64,000 bases of DNA, taken from positions 81,499-145,498 of the forward strand of contig JAKOVX010000048.1 of the NCBI GenBank assembly GCA_029781855.1, given 5' to 3'. The notes under the pieces were generated by a model that was given only the letters and a program-made list of their open reading frames with translations, was not told the DNA's origin and ran no database searches. Shown piece by piece: positions 41,367 through 49,334 of this stretch. Source of the stretch: Acidobacteriota bacterium (lineage in GTDB: Bacteria; Acidobacteriota; Blastocatellia; Pyrinomonadales; Pyrinomonadaceae). The position numbers were made by a program, and so were the translations under genes. Numbering within the stretch: the stretch's first letter is position 1; the number at the start of each line of letters is the position of its first letter.

Positions 41367-43325
41367 ATGTCCGATCGCGAATCAGGATCATTGTTCCTTG
41401 ACCAGTCTGATGAAGAACTGGAATATTCCCACGTCGCCGAGGGCGAATTCGAGATCGTCGAGTTGCCGGCGCCGATCCGCCTCGCTCCCCGAAAGATCCA
41501 AAAATCCGAGATCCCGGCAGGTCACGCCGAGGTGGGAAAGCGTGATCGATCGATGGCCGCAAGCCTCGAATTCGACCCAGATGATCCGAGTTCATTCATC
41601 GGCCGACTTGTAAAAGGCCGCTATCGTGTCTTCGAGATGATCGGCGAGGATGATGCGGGTGCCGAGTATTTGGCTGAAGACCAGATCGTCGAGGGTAAGC
41701 GGGTCGTTGTCCGCCTCCTGGAAAAGGACGATTACGAAGATGAGGTCGAGGCGGTTCTCGAGGAAGAACGGGTATCGCTCTCTCACATGGCATTGCCAAA
41801 CATAATCAGGCTCATCGATTCGGGTGAGTTTGTCGACGGAACTAAATTTCTAATCAGTGAATTCGACGATACACTGAGCGTTGCGGAGATCATGCAGATC
41901 CACGGATCGCTGCGTCCGTCGAGGGTCGCGAAGATAATTCGAGACGCCAGTTATGCCCTGACCGACGTCCACAACCAGAGAATTCTTCATCGGGATCTGC
42001 GCCCGGAACATATTTTGTTGTCCGATATCGGGAACGGTGCCGACCACGTAAAGCTATCTAATTTTGGCGTTTCTGACGGTCGGCCGAACGCGGAGAATCT
42101 TGCGTATCGGGCCAGCGAGATCCTTCGCGGGGAAGCGCCGGACGTCCTGAGCGATATCTACTCGCTGGGCGTGATCGCGTTTCGAATGTTGACCGGACAA
42201 ATGCCCTTTGCGGGAAATACCGTCAAGGAGGTCCTGCGATCGCAAATGGCCGGGTTGAAGCTTCGCCCGAGTGAGATCAACGCCGATGTGCCGGCTGCGG
42301 TTGACGGTGTTTTTGACAAGGTCCTTGCGACCGAACCGGCTGAGCGGTATCCGACTGCCAGGGATTTTGGTGATGCTCTTTTCAACGCGGTGACTCTCCG
42401 CCGTGAGACGAAGCCGGTGGACATTCCAACCGATGATTTGCCCGTTGAAGAAGCAAGACCAAAGGCGCCGCGAAAGGTTACAGCCTCGCCGGATAATATG
42501 GTGCTGTCCAGCTCAAGGCGAGCGCCGGAGCAGGATAACGAGCCGCCCTCAGACTGGACACGGTTCGCGGCTGGAGCGTTCGCGACGCTTGTGGTGATAA
42601 GCGCGATAGTTTGGTTCCTGTTGGAAGGGTTGCCCGCGTTGCAGGACATGAAAGCCGATCAGGCGACCTCTCCGGCGACGGCGGCGGTCCCCGAAAGCAA
42701 ATCGTCCGGCGAAGTGCCGCCCGCAGTCCGGACGGTCCAGCAACCGCCAAATACGACACGGTATCAAAACGATCGCGCAAAACTGACGGGCGATCTGTAC
42801 CGAAACTTCGTCGGTTTTTCCATATCCTATCCGAACAATTGGAAACTGGTCGGACCACAACCGAGCACGGACGGAAAGATCCGCGGAAAGTTCTTCGACA
42901 TCTCCGGTGCCGATCCGAATGGAGATCTGACGGAACAGATGCTGATCAGCTACTTTCCGAGCAACGGGACGTTCAACGAAGACACCTTGAAGTTCAAGGA
43001 AATGGTCGCCGAGACCATCGAAACACTCCGAAAGCTAATTCCAAACTACCGCATGGTCAGCGAAGGCGAGACCCGTCTGAATGGCGACAGGCGTGCCTAC
43101 GAGGTGCGATTCGAGGGAAGCGGCCCCGACGGAAAGGGCGGCCGATTGGAGGTGTGGGGAAGACGGCTTTTCGTTCCTGCTGCACGGCCCGGGATCCCGT
43201 CCGGTTTCTCGATCACTATGCTCGCCACTTCCAACTCCAAAGACGTGCACTCCGTCGAGGACGTAGGTACAAAAGGCGAACTCGCGACCATCCTCGGGAC
43301 ATTCGAGCCGGACAGCAATTTTTAG
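41367..43325 (+). CDS. Membrane pseudokinase with extracytoplasmic C-terminal domain
   Basis: 652 residues. After an acidic start, residues about 80-345 have a Ser/Thr-kinase fold (HRDLRPEHILL, LSDIYSLGVIAFRMLTG, LRPSEIN). Several catalytic residues are replaced: the glycine loop reads GEDDAGAEY, the ATP-binding lysine of strand 3 is arginine (VVVRLL, R116), the catalytic-loop asparagine is histidine (EHI, H215) and the DFG aspartate is asparagine (SNFG, N232). The HRD aspartate is kept. A transmembrane helix lies near 395-418. The C-terminal 190 residues (FVGFSISYPNNWKL) resemble PsbP/DUF1795-like domains. It follows the TPR gene by 51 bases. Confidence 0.85.
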   Translation: MSDRESGSLFLDQSDEELEYSHVAEGEFEIVELPAPIRLAPRKIQKSEIPAGHAEVGKRDRSMAASLEFDPDDPSSFIGRLVKGRYRVFEMIGEDDAGAEYLAEDQIVEGKRVVVRLLEKDDYEDEVEAVLEEERVSLSHMALPNIIRLIDSGEFVDGTKFLISEFDDTLSVAEIMQIHGSLRPSRVAKIIRDASYALTDVHNQRILHRDLRPEHILLSDIGNGADHVKLSNFGVSDGRPNAENLAYRASEILRGEAPDVLSDIYSLGVIAFRMLTGQMPFAGNTVKEVLRSQMAGLKLRPSEINADVPAAVDGVFDKVLATEPAERYPTARDFGDALFNAVTLRRETKPVDIPTDDLPVEEARPKAPRKVTASPDNMVLSSSRRAPEQDNEPPSDWTRFAAGAFATLVVISAIVWFLLEGLPALQDMKADQATSPATAAVPESKSSGEVPPAVRTVQQPPNTTRYQNDRAKLTGDLYRNFVGFSISYPNNWKLVGPQPSTDGKIRGKFFDISGADPNGDLTEQMLISYFPSNGTFNEDTLKFKEMVAETIETLRKLIPNYRMVSEGETRLNGDRRAYEVRFEGSGPDGKGGRLEVWGRRLFVPAARPGIPSGFSITMLATSNSKDVHSVEDVGTKGELATILGTFEPDSNF

Positions 43326-43643
43326 AGAAATCGGAGAACGAAACCCAGCGTTCATTTTCGCGTGCTTCTGTGGCTAGCTTTCGAGGTGCTTTTTCGAAGT
43401 GACGAGTGTCGCTATACGAAGGTGCACTCAAGCAAGCATCTGCGCCCAAAGAAGCAAGTCACCGGAGCAGGACACCGTTGAAAGGAGGTCGTAGCCATTA
43501 GTCAGTTGGGAACGGCCAGAGCAAAGCGGTTTTGCCAAGAATATCCATCCGGCAGCTTATGGTAGGATTGAGGCAAGATCAATTTTGCCTGGAGGCGGTC
43601 GGATATTTGCGTTGGCCGCTGGGATCAACATTTAGGGGTTTTA
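43326..43643. other. Gene-free gap upstream of the second VCBS gene
   Basis: About 320 bases between co-oriented genes. A short hairpin GGCAA...TTGCC lies near 43572-43589, and an AGGGG ribosome site precedes the next ATG. No other structure is evident. Confidence 0.4.
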
Positions 43644-45059
43644 ATGAATAGGATCAAGATAGCGTGCCTATTAGTTTTTGGGGTAGTTGGGATAGTTGGG
43701 CTGTTTACGAATAGTCCGCTGGTAACGTCGGCACTGTCGAGTTCGCACGGCCCGCCAACCGGCTTTACGGGTGCGCCCGATGAAAATAGCTGTTCCGCCT
43801 GTCATTCGGGTCCTTCAAACTCGGGCCAGTTCGCGATCCTCGACGCACCGCCGTTTTACATTCCCGGACGTTCGTATCAGGTTCGGGTCAAGCATACGAC
43901 GAATGATCTGACTCGTTTGCGGTGGGGTTTTGAGATGACCTCGCTGGTCGGGTCATCGCCTGTGGGCAACTTCACCAATCTCGACGGAACGACGCAGGTG
44001 CTTACGGACAATGGCCGGTCATACATCGAGCACACTTTTGACGGAATCTACACCAACCAAACGGGTGGTGCGGAATGGGCCGTAAGTTGGACGGCTCCGT
44101 CGTCAAATATGGGTGCTGTTTCGCTTTATGCCGCCGGGAACCAGGCAGACAACAGTCATACAACGGACGGCGATCAGATCTATACGACAAACGTGACGAT
44201 AGCGGCTCCACGCCCCACAGCGTTCGATTTTGACGGCGATTACAAGACCGATATCTCGATATTCCGGCCGAACGGTGCGACAGGATCGGAGTGGTGGTAT
44301 CTGAAGTCGTCGAACGGCGGCAACTATGCAACTCAGTTCGGCACGCCGACTGACAAGCTGGTCGCGGCCGACTACACCGGCGACGGAAAAGCGGACATCG
44401 CGTTCTGGCGGCCTTCGACCGGCGAATGGTTCATTCTGCGAAGCGAGGACTCGTCGTTCTACGCGTTCCCGTTTGGAGCGAATGGCGACATTCCGGCTCC
44501 TGCGGACTTTGACGGCGACGGCAAGGCCGATGCTGCCGTTTTCAGGCCTTCAAGTGCGACCTGGTTCATCCAGAACTCGGGCGGCGGGACGACCATCCAG
44601 GCGTTCGGAGCGGCGGGTGATGTTCCGGTGGTCGGAGACTACGACGGCGACGGAAAAGCCGACATTGCGATCTTCCGTCCGAACGGAACGACCGGTTCCG
44701 AATGGTGGATCCTCAGAAGCACTGCCGGTCTGATCGCGACGCAATTCGGGACGCCGACCGACAAGACGGTTCCCGGTGACTACACCGGAGACGGCAAGAC
44801 TGATGTCGCGATCTGGCGGCCTTCCAACGGGCAGTGGTACATCCTCCGGAGCGAGGACCTCTCGTTCTACGCGTTCCCGTTCGGAGCGAACGGCGACATT
44901 CCCGTTCCCGGCGACTACGACGGCGACGGCAAGACCGACGCCGCGGTCTTCCGCCCGTCAAGCTCAACCTGGTTCGCCCAGGGCTCGACCTCCGGCACCA
45001 TCATCCAGCAGTTCGGCGCCGCCGGCGACGTTCCGGTGCCGAGTGAGTTTGTTAGGTAG
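43644..45059 (+). CDS. Secreted Reeler-like (choice-of-anchor V) plus FG-GAP/VCBS repeat protein
   Basis: 471 residues. A signal peptide (about 1-30) is followed by GAPDENSCSACHSG, a CxxCH heme c-type motif at the start of a choice-of-anchor V/Reeler-like domain (about 33-190, with WGFEMTSL and AEWAVSWTAPSS). The C-terminal 280 residues are six FG-GAP-type units with DYDGDGKTD calcium loops. They are nearly the same as the end of the protein coded at 522-4088, down to the final GDVPVPSEFVR against GDVPVPSELVR. Whether the CxxCH binds heme is uncertain: the domain often carries it without being a known cytochrome. A surface or extracellular role is inferred. Confidence 0.85.
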   Translation: MNRIKIACLLVFGVVGIVGLFTNSPLVTSALSSSHGPPTGFTGAPDENSCSACHSGPSNSGQFAILDAPPFYIPGRSYQVRVKHTTNDLTRLRWGFEMTSLVGSSPVGNFTNLDGTTQVLTDNGRSYIEHTFDGIYTNQTGGAEWAVSWTAPSSNMGAVSLYAAGNQADNSHTTDGDQIYTTNVTIAAPRPTAFDFDGDYKTDISIFRPNGATGSEWWYLKSSNGGNYATQFGTPTDKLVAADYTGDGKADIAFWRPSTGEWFILRSEDSSFYAFPFGANGDIPAPADFDGDGKADAAVFRPSSATWFIQNSGGGTTIQAFGAAGDVPVVGDYDGDGKADIAIFRPNGTTGSEWWILRSTAGLIATQFGTPTDKTVPGDYTGDGKTDVAIWRPSNGQWYILRSEDLSFYAFPFGANGDIPVPGDYDGDGKTDAAVFRPSSSTWFAQGSTSGTIIQQFGAAGDVPVPSEFVR

Positions 45060-45060
45060 C

Positions 45061-45118
45061 AGTGATCAGTGGTCAGCGGCCGGTGGTCAGTGGTCAGTGG
45101 TCAGTGGTCAGTGATCAG
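45061..45118. repeat. TCAGTGG heptamer tandem repeat
   Basis: Directly after the stop codon, the heptamer GGTCAGT and variants (GATCAGT, GGTCAGC) repeat about eight times over 58 bases. No hairpin is formed. It is a simple-sequence tract of the kind that varies in length by slippage. Confidence 0.7.
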
Positions 45119-45137
45119 AAGGAAGACGTAAAAGAAC

Positions 45138-45170
45138 GGCCCACGGGATGTGATCCGGCGGGCCTTTCTT
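45138..45170 (+). terminator. Likely terminator after the second VCBS gene
   Basis: GGCCC (45138) pairs with GGGCC (45160), and inside it CGG pairs with CCG, around an 8-base loop; TTTCTT follows. The internal bulge makes it moderate. Confidence 0.55.
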
Positions 45171-45338
45171 CCGAATAAGTAGAAATAGCTTTATTTTTTT
45201 TGTTAATCGTCATAAAATTTCAGGGTACTGAATGCAACCCTTGATTGGAGGACGGTCATCATAGCAGCGGACAGAGTTACACAATCCGACGATAGTTATG
45301 CTGGAGGCCCTTTTTCCGGCACGCATTTAGGAGTAAAT

Positions 45339-46013
45339 ATGGAGTCTGCCTCGGCGACGATCGAACGTGATATCGCCTTTGGGTTTGAGGAAACTATTGA
45401 AATTCCTCAGATCGGTTTAGTTGCGCCCGAGGCGGGTGTCACGACGGATTCACCGCAGCTCGACACGGATACTCCGGATTTCGATCTCTGCACGATGGCG
45501 ACATCGGGGAATATCGCGGCTTTCGAGATGTTGTATCAGAGGTATCATCGCAGGACCTACAGCCTCTGCTTGCGAATGACGAGCAGCCAGACCGAAGCCG
45601 AAGACCTTACTCAGGAAGTTTTCATCCAACTATTTCGCAAGATCGGCAGTTTTCGCGGCGATTCGGCGTTTTCGACGTGGCTGCACCGGATGACGGTCAA
45701 TCAGGTGCTGATGCATTTTCGACGCCGAAGCGTGAAGAACGAACGTACGTCCGACGATGGCGAGATGCCGGAACAGACTGTGCACGGCACGTCGAATCCG
45801 AACAAGATGCCGGTGATCGACCGCATCGCGCTCAAGAACGCGATCGCTGAGCTGCCGCATGGTTATAAAAGCGTGTTCGTTTTGCACGATGTTGAGGGTT
45901 TTGAGCACGAAGAGGTGGCCCGGATCATGGGCATCTCGGTGGGCACTTCAAAATCGCAGCTGCACAAGGCACGGCTCAAACTCCGCGGACTGCTTGTGAA
46001 GCAACAGGATTAG
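45339..46013 (+). CDS. ECF-type sigma-70 family RNA polymerase sigma factor
   Basis: 224 residues with an AGGAG ribosome site ahead of the ATG. An acidic 60-residue N-terminal extension precedes region 2 ([49 protein letters not shown]) and region 4 ([37 protein letters not shown]). There is no region 3, as expected for ECF factors (RpoE-like). It would redirect RNA polymerase to envelope or stress promoters. Its presumed anti-sigma follows after 218 bases that include a terminator. Confidence 0.92.
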   Translation: MESASATIERDIAFGFEETIEIPQIGLVAPEAGVTTDSPQLDTDTPDFDLCTMATSGNIAAFEMLYQRYHRRTYSLCLRMTSSQTEAEDLTQEVFIQLFRKIGSFRGDSAFSTWLHRMTVNQVLMHFRRRSVKNERTSDDGEMPEQTVHGTSNPNKMPVIDRIALKNAIAELPHGYKSVFVLHDVEGFEHEEVARIMGISVGTSKSQLHKARLKLRGLLVKQQD

Positions 46014-46034
46014 TCGAAAACAAAAGAAATTAAG

Positions 46035-46068
46035 ACACGGACAAGGCAGGGTTTTGTTCGTGTTTTTT
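46035..46068 (+). terminator. Rho-independent terminator between sigma and anti-sigma genes
   Basis: ACACGGACAA (46035-46044) pairs with TTGTTCGTGT (46054-46063) with one wobble, followed by TTTTT. It suggests that the anti-sigma gene has its own promoter or depends on read-through. Confidence 0.75.
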
Positions 46069-46094
46069 GTGTCACGTGACACCGAACTTTATTG

Positions 46095-46118
46095 ACCACA
46101 GGTGTAAAATTGTGGTCG
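46095..46118. promoter_or_regulatory. Short inverted repeat upstream of the anti-sigma gene
   Basis: GACCACA and TGTGGTC face each other across 10 bases just after the terminator. It could be an operator for the anti-sigma promoter; no T-tract follows. Confidence 0.35.
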
Positions 46119-46231
46119 TGAAAAGGCAACGTTTTGGGGCTACAGTTAATCTATCAATGTGATAGCAAGCACGTAACGGTAACGAAAATGTCCCGGTACG
46201 ACCAAATTTTGCTTTGCTTACGTGAATTGTA

Positions 46232-46954
46232 ATGAATTGCGACGAGTGTAAAGAAAAGTTGAGCACATTTCTGGACAGCGAACTGGACGACGTTCAGGCC
46301 GCGGATATCCGGGCTCACCTTGCTCTTTGCACCGATTGTGCCAAGCTTTGCGAGGATCTCTCGTCGATACTTTTCACGTGTGCTGTCGATGAGGCCACCG
46401 ATCTCGTGCCGCCCAATTCGCAGGCCCTATGGTGCCGGATAAGCAATACGATCGAGAGCGAGATCAAGCCCGTTCCCCTCAAACAGACCGAGGAGCCGCG
46501 ACGCCGATTCTGGAGCCTGACCCTGCCGCAGCTCGCTTCGGCGGTGCTCGGGATAGCGATCGTAAGTTCGCTGTTGACCGTGATCGGGATCCGCAATTAT
46601 ATGCAGCCGCCGGCCGACGATTTTACAAGCCGGGCTACGTCGACGCAGACTACGTTCGAAAAGGTATTGAGCCGATTTGGGCTGGTAGAAACGCCGCAGC
46701 AGGCACACGATCGGCACATCAAGGAACAGATGGCGGCGATATCCTACTGGAATAGTCGTGTTCAGATGCGGAGGGCCCAGTGGGACGATCGCACACGCGA
46801 AGCGTTTGACCGGAATTTGCAGGTTATTGACCAATCGCTGCAGCAATATCAAGTGATCCTCCAACAGGATCCGGACGACGAACTTTCGTCCGAGATGCTC
46901 GACTCGGTGATGAATGACAAAATGAGCCTTTTACGCGATTTTTCGGACCTATAG
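46232..46954 (+). CDS. Zinc-finger (zf-HC2) anti-sigma factor, membrane-bound
   Basis: 240 residues. The N-terminus has the ZAS motif: C3 and the HLALCTDC stretch with H29, C33 and C36, which binds zinc and holds the sigma factor. One transmembrane helix lies near 98-120 (LASAVLGIAIVSSLLTVIGI). The outer part (about 125-240) is helical, with a Gln/Arg/Asp-rich coiled region that could sense envelope state. Position right after the ECF sigma gene makes it the probable partner. DUF4097-like genes follow after 13 bases. Confidence 0.88.
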   Translation: MNCDECKEKLSTFLDSELDDVQAADIRAHLALCTDCAKLCEDLSSILFTCAVDEATDLVPPNSQALWCRISNTIESEIKPVPLKQTEEPRRRFWSLTLPQLASAVLGIAIVSSLLTVIGIRNYMQPPADDFTSRATSTQTTFEKVLSRFGLVETPQQAHDRHIKEQMAAISYWNSRVQMRRAQWDDRTREAFDRNLQVIDQSLQQYQVILQQDPDDELSSEMLDSVMNDKMSLLRDFSDL

Positions 46955-46967
46955 TCATTTTTTGAAA

Positions 46968-47741
46968 ATGATCTGTCGATCAAATAATTTGTTTGGCCCG
47001 GCCGCCGCCGCAAAAACTACGATCCTTATTTTGAGCGTAGTTTTTTTCTTTGCGCTGTCGGGCAGCGCTGCGGCGCAAAAGAAATTTTCAAGAACATATC
47101 CTGCGGGACAGAACGTCCGACTATCGCTGATGAATCGATCCGGAACCGTGACCGTTGAAGGCTGGGATCGAAACGAGATCAGCATTTACGCTTTGCTTGA
47201 GACGCCCGCCGCCAACATCGAACCGCAAAACCTGAGCGGTACAATTACGATCAATCTGGTTCGTGACAATCAAGGACGCGGCGAGGTCGGGAATGTCAAT
47301 TTCCTCATTCGCGTCCCGTATTACGCCATGGTCGATATCGAAACCCGCATCGGCAACCTCAGCGTCAGCAATGTCCGCAGCGGGCTCGTTCGAGCAAAGA
47401 TCTCGAGCGAGGGCGACATCACGCTCACGAACATTAGCGCGAGTACCGTCTCGGCCGAGAATGTTATCGGGGATATCTTTTTCGATGGTGAGATACAGCA
47501 GAATGGCAATTACCGCTTCTCGTCGATGCGTGGAAACATCAACCTCAGTATTCCGTTCAATTCATCCTTTCGCGTGGTCGCGACCGCGCCATCGACACGG
47601 AACATCAAGTTCGGTTCGTTCTCTAACGGCAATATGAATTTTCTTGGTGACGGCCGGAGGGTCGTCGGCCGCTTTGGCGAAGGAAGTGCAACGCTTTCCG
47701 TCACAAATCAACAAGGCAGCATATTCTTCATCAAACGCTAG
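46968..47741 (+). CDS. Exported DUF4097-like beta-solenoid protein (first of two)
   Basis: 257 residues from the ATG at 46968; a TTG two codons upstream is possible. After a signal peptide (ending SGSAAAQ) comes a run of short beta strands of the DUF4097 kind: LMNRSGTVTVEGWDRNEI, METRIGNLSVSNV-like IETRIGNLSVSNV, and ISSEGDITLTNISAST. Each turn has the repeating G-x-I/V-x-V pattern. Function is unknown; such proteins are often coded beside ECF sigma/anti-sigma pairs, as here. It is paralogous in style to the next gene. Confidence 0.8.
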   Translation: MICRSNNLFGPAAAAKTTILILSVVFFFALSGSAAAQKKFSRTYPAGQNVRLSLMNRSGTVTVEGWDRNEISIYALLETPAANIEPQNLSGTITINLVRDNQGRGEVGNVNFLIRVPYYAMVDIETRIGNLSVSNVRSGLVRAKISSEGDITLTNISASTVSAENVIGDIFFDGEIQQNGNYRFSSMRGNINLSIPFNSSFRVVATAPSTRNIKFGSFSNGNMNFLGDGRRVVGRFGEGSATLSVTNQQGSIFFIKR

Positions 47742-47808
47742 TTTTGACCCGACGGGCCAAAGACCAGTAAGATGCAATTGGCCGGATCTCATCGAAAAAG
47801 GAAAATCA

Positions 47809-48660
47809 ATGCAACTAAACAGATCGGCGTTCGCCTTCGGGATCGCACTTTTACTTTGCTCTTTTGCCTTCGCACAGGCGCCGCAAATGCTGAAGCGGAC
47901 CATCTCGAAAACGGATAAGTTCGATTTTGGGGCGGGAGGCACTGTCGTCATTTCGGGTGCTCCGGTCGGCACGATCGTGGTTACGGGTTCGACGAAAAAT
48001 GAGATCGAGATCTCGGCGGAGATACAGATCGAAGCCGCAACTGCTGAGGATCTCGACCGCATAGCGTCGGTTACGACATTTCTGACCGAGGAGAGCACCG
48101 GACGAGTCGGCATTATGACCATCGGAACGCACAACAAGCTCGGCGATAAGAAACTCTGGAAGAAATTTCCAAAGAAACTTCTCGGGCTGCCATTCCGGAT
48201 CGATTATACGATCTCGGTCCCGCGGTATTGTGACCTGCAGATCGACGGCGGAAAGGGCGACCTGACGGTTTCGGGCGTTGACGGTCCGATCAAGATCAGC
48301 TCGGTCGAGTCCAACGCAAAACTCTCGCTGGTCGGCGGCGGGTTGTCAGCCACCTTCGGCATTGGCGATGTCGAGATAACAATGCCGGACAGAAGTTGGC
48401 GAGGCAATGCGGTTGAGGCTCAGTTAGCGACGGGGACTATGTCCGTTCATTTGCCGTCGAATCTCAGTGCCGAATTAGACGCGACGATCCTAAAGACGGG
48501 CAAGATCGAGAACTCGTTCACGACCTTTAAGCCGCGGACGCGAACAGTGCCGTTCACCGATAAATCGGTCATTGCAAAAGCCGGAGGCGGCGGCGTTGCG
48601 ATGAAATTCACGGTCGGCGACGGCACGTTGAAACTCCTGCCGATCGGGAAGCCCAATTAG
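47809..48660 (+). CDS. Exported DUF4097-like beta-solenoid protein (second of two)
   Basis: 283 residues from the ATG at 47809, preceded by AAAAGGA about 7 bases upstream. The frame is open further up but overlaps the previous gene. Signal peptide about 1-22 (ending SFAFAQ). The body repeats the strand pattern of the preceding protein (VISGAPVGTIVVTGSTKNEI, LQIDGGKGDLTVSGVDGPI, SSVESNAKLSLVGGG) and ends in a charged beta region. The two probably arose by duplication and may act together in the envelope under the upstream sigma factor (inference). Confidence 0.8.
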   Translation: MQLNRSAFAFGIALLLCSFAFAQAPQMLKRTISKTDKFDFGAGGTVVISGAPVGTIVVTGSTKNEIEISAEIQIEAATAEDLDRIASVTTFLTEESTGRVGIMTIGTHNKLGDKKLWKKFPKKLLGLPFRIDYTISVPRYCDLQIDGGKGDLTVSGVDGPIKISSVESNAKLSLVGGGLSATFGIGDVEITMPDRSWRGNAVEAQLATGTMSVHLPSNLSAELDATILKTGKIENSFTTFKPRTRTVPFTDKSVIAKAGGGGVAMKFTVGDGTLKLLPIGKPN

Positions 48661-48733
48661 GAGCGCTTCGATGCAAGCCGCCTCGCAGGTTCGCGATTTA
48701 AATCGTAAAATGTCGAGATCTCCGTAAGGTCAT

Positions 48734-49327
48734 ATGACGATAAAATCAGATATTTGGCTGCGCCGGATGGTTGCCGAGCAGCAGATGATAGATCCGTTTC
48801 TGCCGGAACTGGTCCGTGAGGTTGACGGAAAACGGGTAATCTCGGCCGGGTGCTCGAGCTATGGCTACGATATGCGTCTGGCGGACGATGGATTTCGTAT
48901 TTTTTCGTCGGTTTATGGCGATGAGGTCGATCCGAAGCGTTTTGATGAAGGCTCGTCGCTGATCGAACCACCTGTCCGAACCGCGGAAGACGGCGCCCGT
49001 TATTATTTGCTGCCGCCCCATCATTACGGGCTCGGGGTAACGGTCGAAACCTTCAAAATGCCGCGAAATGTGACCGGCGTCGCCCTCGGCAAGTCGACAT
49101 ATGCGCGTGCCGGCCTGCTGGTCAACACGACCCCGCTCGAAGCCGGATGGACCGGCCGCCTCGTCGTCGAGATCGCCAACCTGGCGAACCTGCCGCTTCG
49201 GGTTTACATTCATGAAGGCATCGGACAGATCCTGTTTTTCGAATCGGACGAAGACTGCGCCGTCTCGTACGAAGACCGCGGCGGAAAGTATCAGGGCCAG
49301 ACCGGACTGACTTTTGCAAAGGTGTAG
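48734..49327 (+). CDS. dcd: dCTP deaminase
   Basis: 197 residues with the dUTPase-like fold of Dcd: a start with SDIWLRRM and MIDPFLPELV, SAGCSSYGYDMRL near 37, GVALGKSTYARAGLLVNTTPLEAGW (Ser/Arg/Glu active-site block) near 118, and IGQILFFESDEDC near 160. It ends with YQGQTGLT. The enzyme converts dCTP to dUTP for thymidylate synthesis. Whether it is mono- or bifunctional (dCTP deaminase/dUTPase) cannot be told by eye. Confidence 0.93.
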   Translation: MTIKSDIWLRRMVAEQQMIDPFLPELVREVDGKRVISAGCSSYGYDMRLADDGFRIFSSVYGDEVDPKRFDEGSSLIEPPVRTAEDGARYYLLPPHHYGLGVTVETFKMPRNVTGVALGKSTYARAGLLVNTTPLEAGWTGRLVVEIANLANLPLRVYIHEGIGQILFFESDEDCAVSYEDRGGKYQGQTGLTFAKV

Positions 49328-49334
49328 AAAAACG

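Noticed and set aside
42611..43402. 263-codon frame overlapping the pseudokinase C-terminus
   Set aside because: Very Arg/Ser-rich translation with no family features; the pseudokinase frame is the coherent one.
45061..45118. Regulatory or CRISPR repeat
   Set aside because: A 7-base simple tandem repeat directly after a stop codon, with no spacers and no hairpin.
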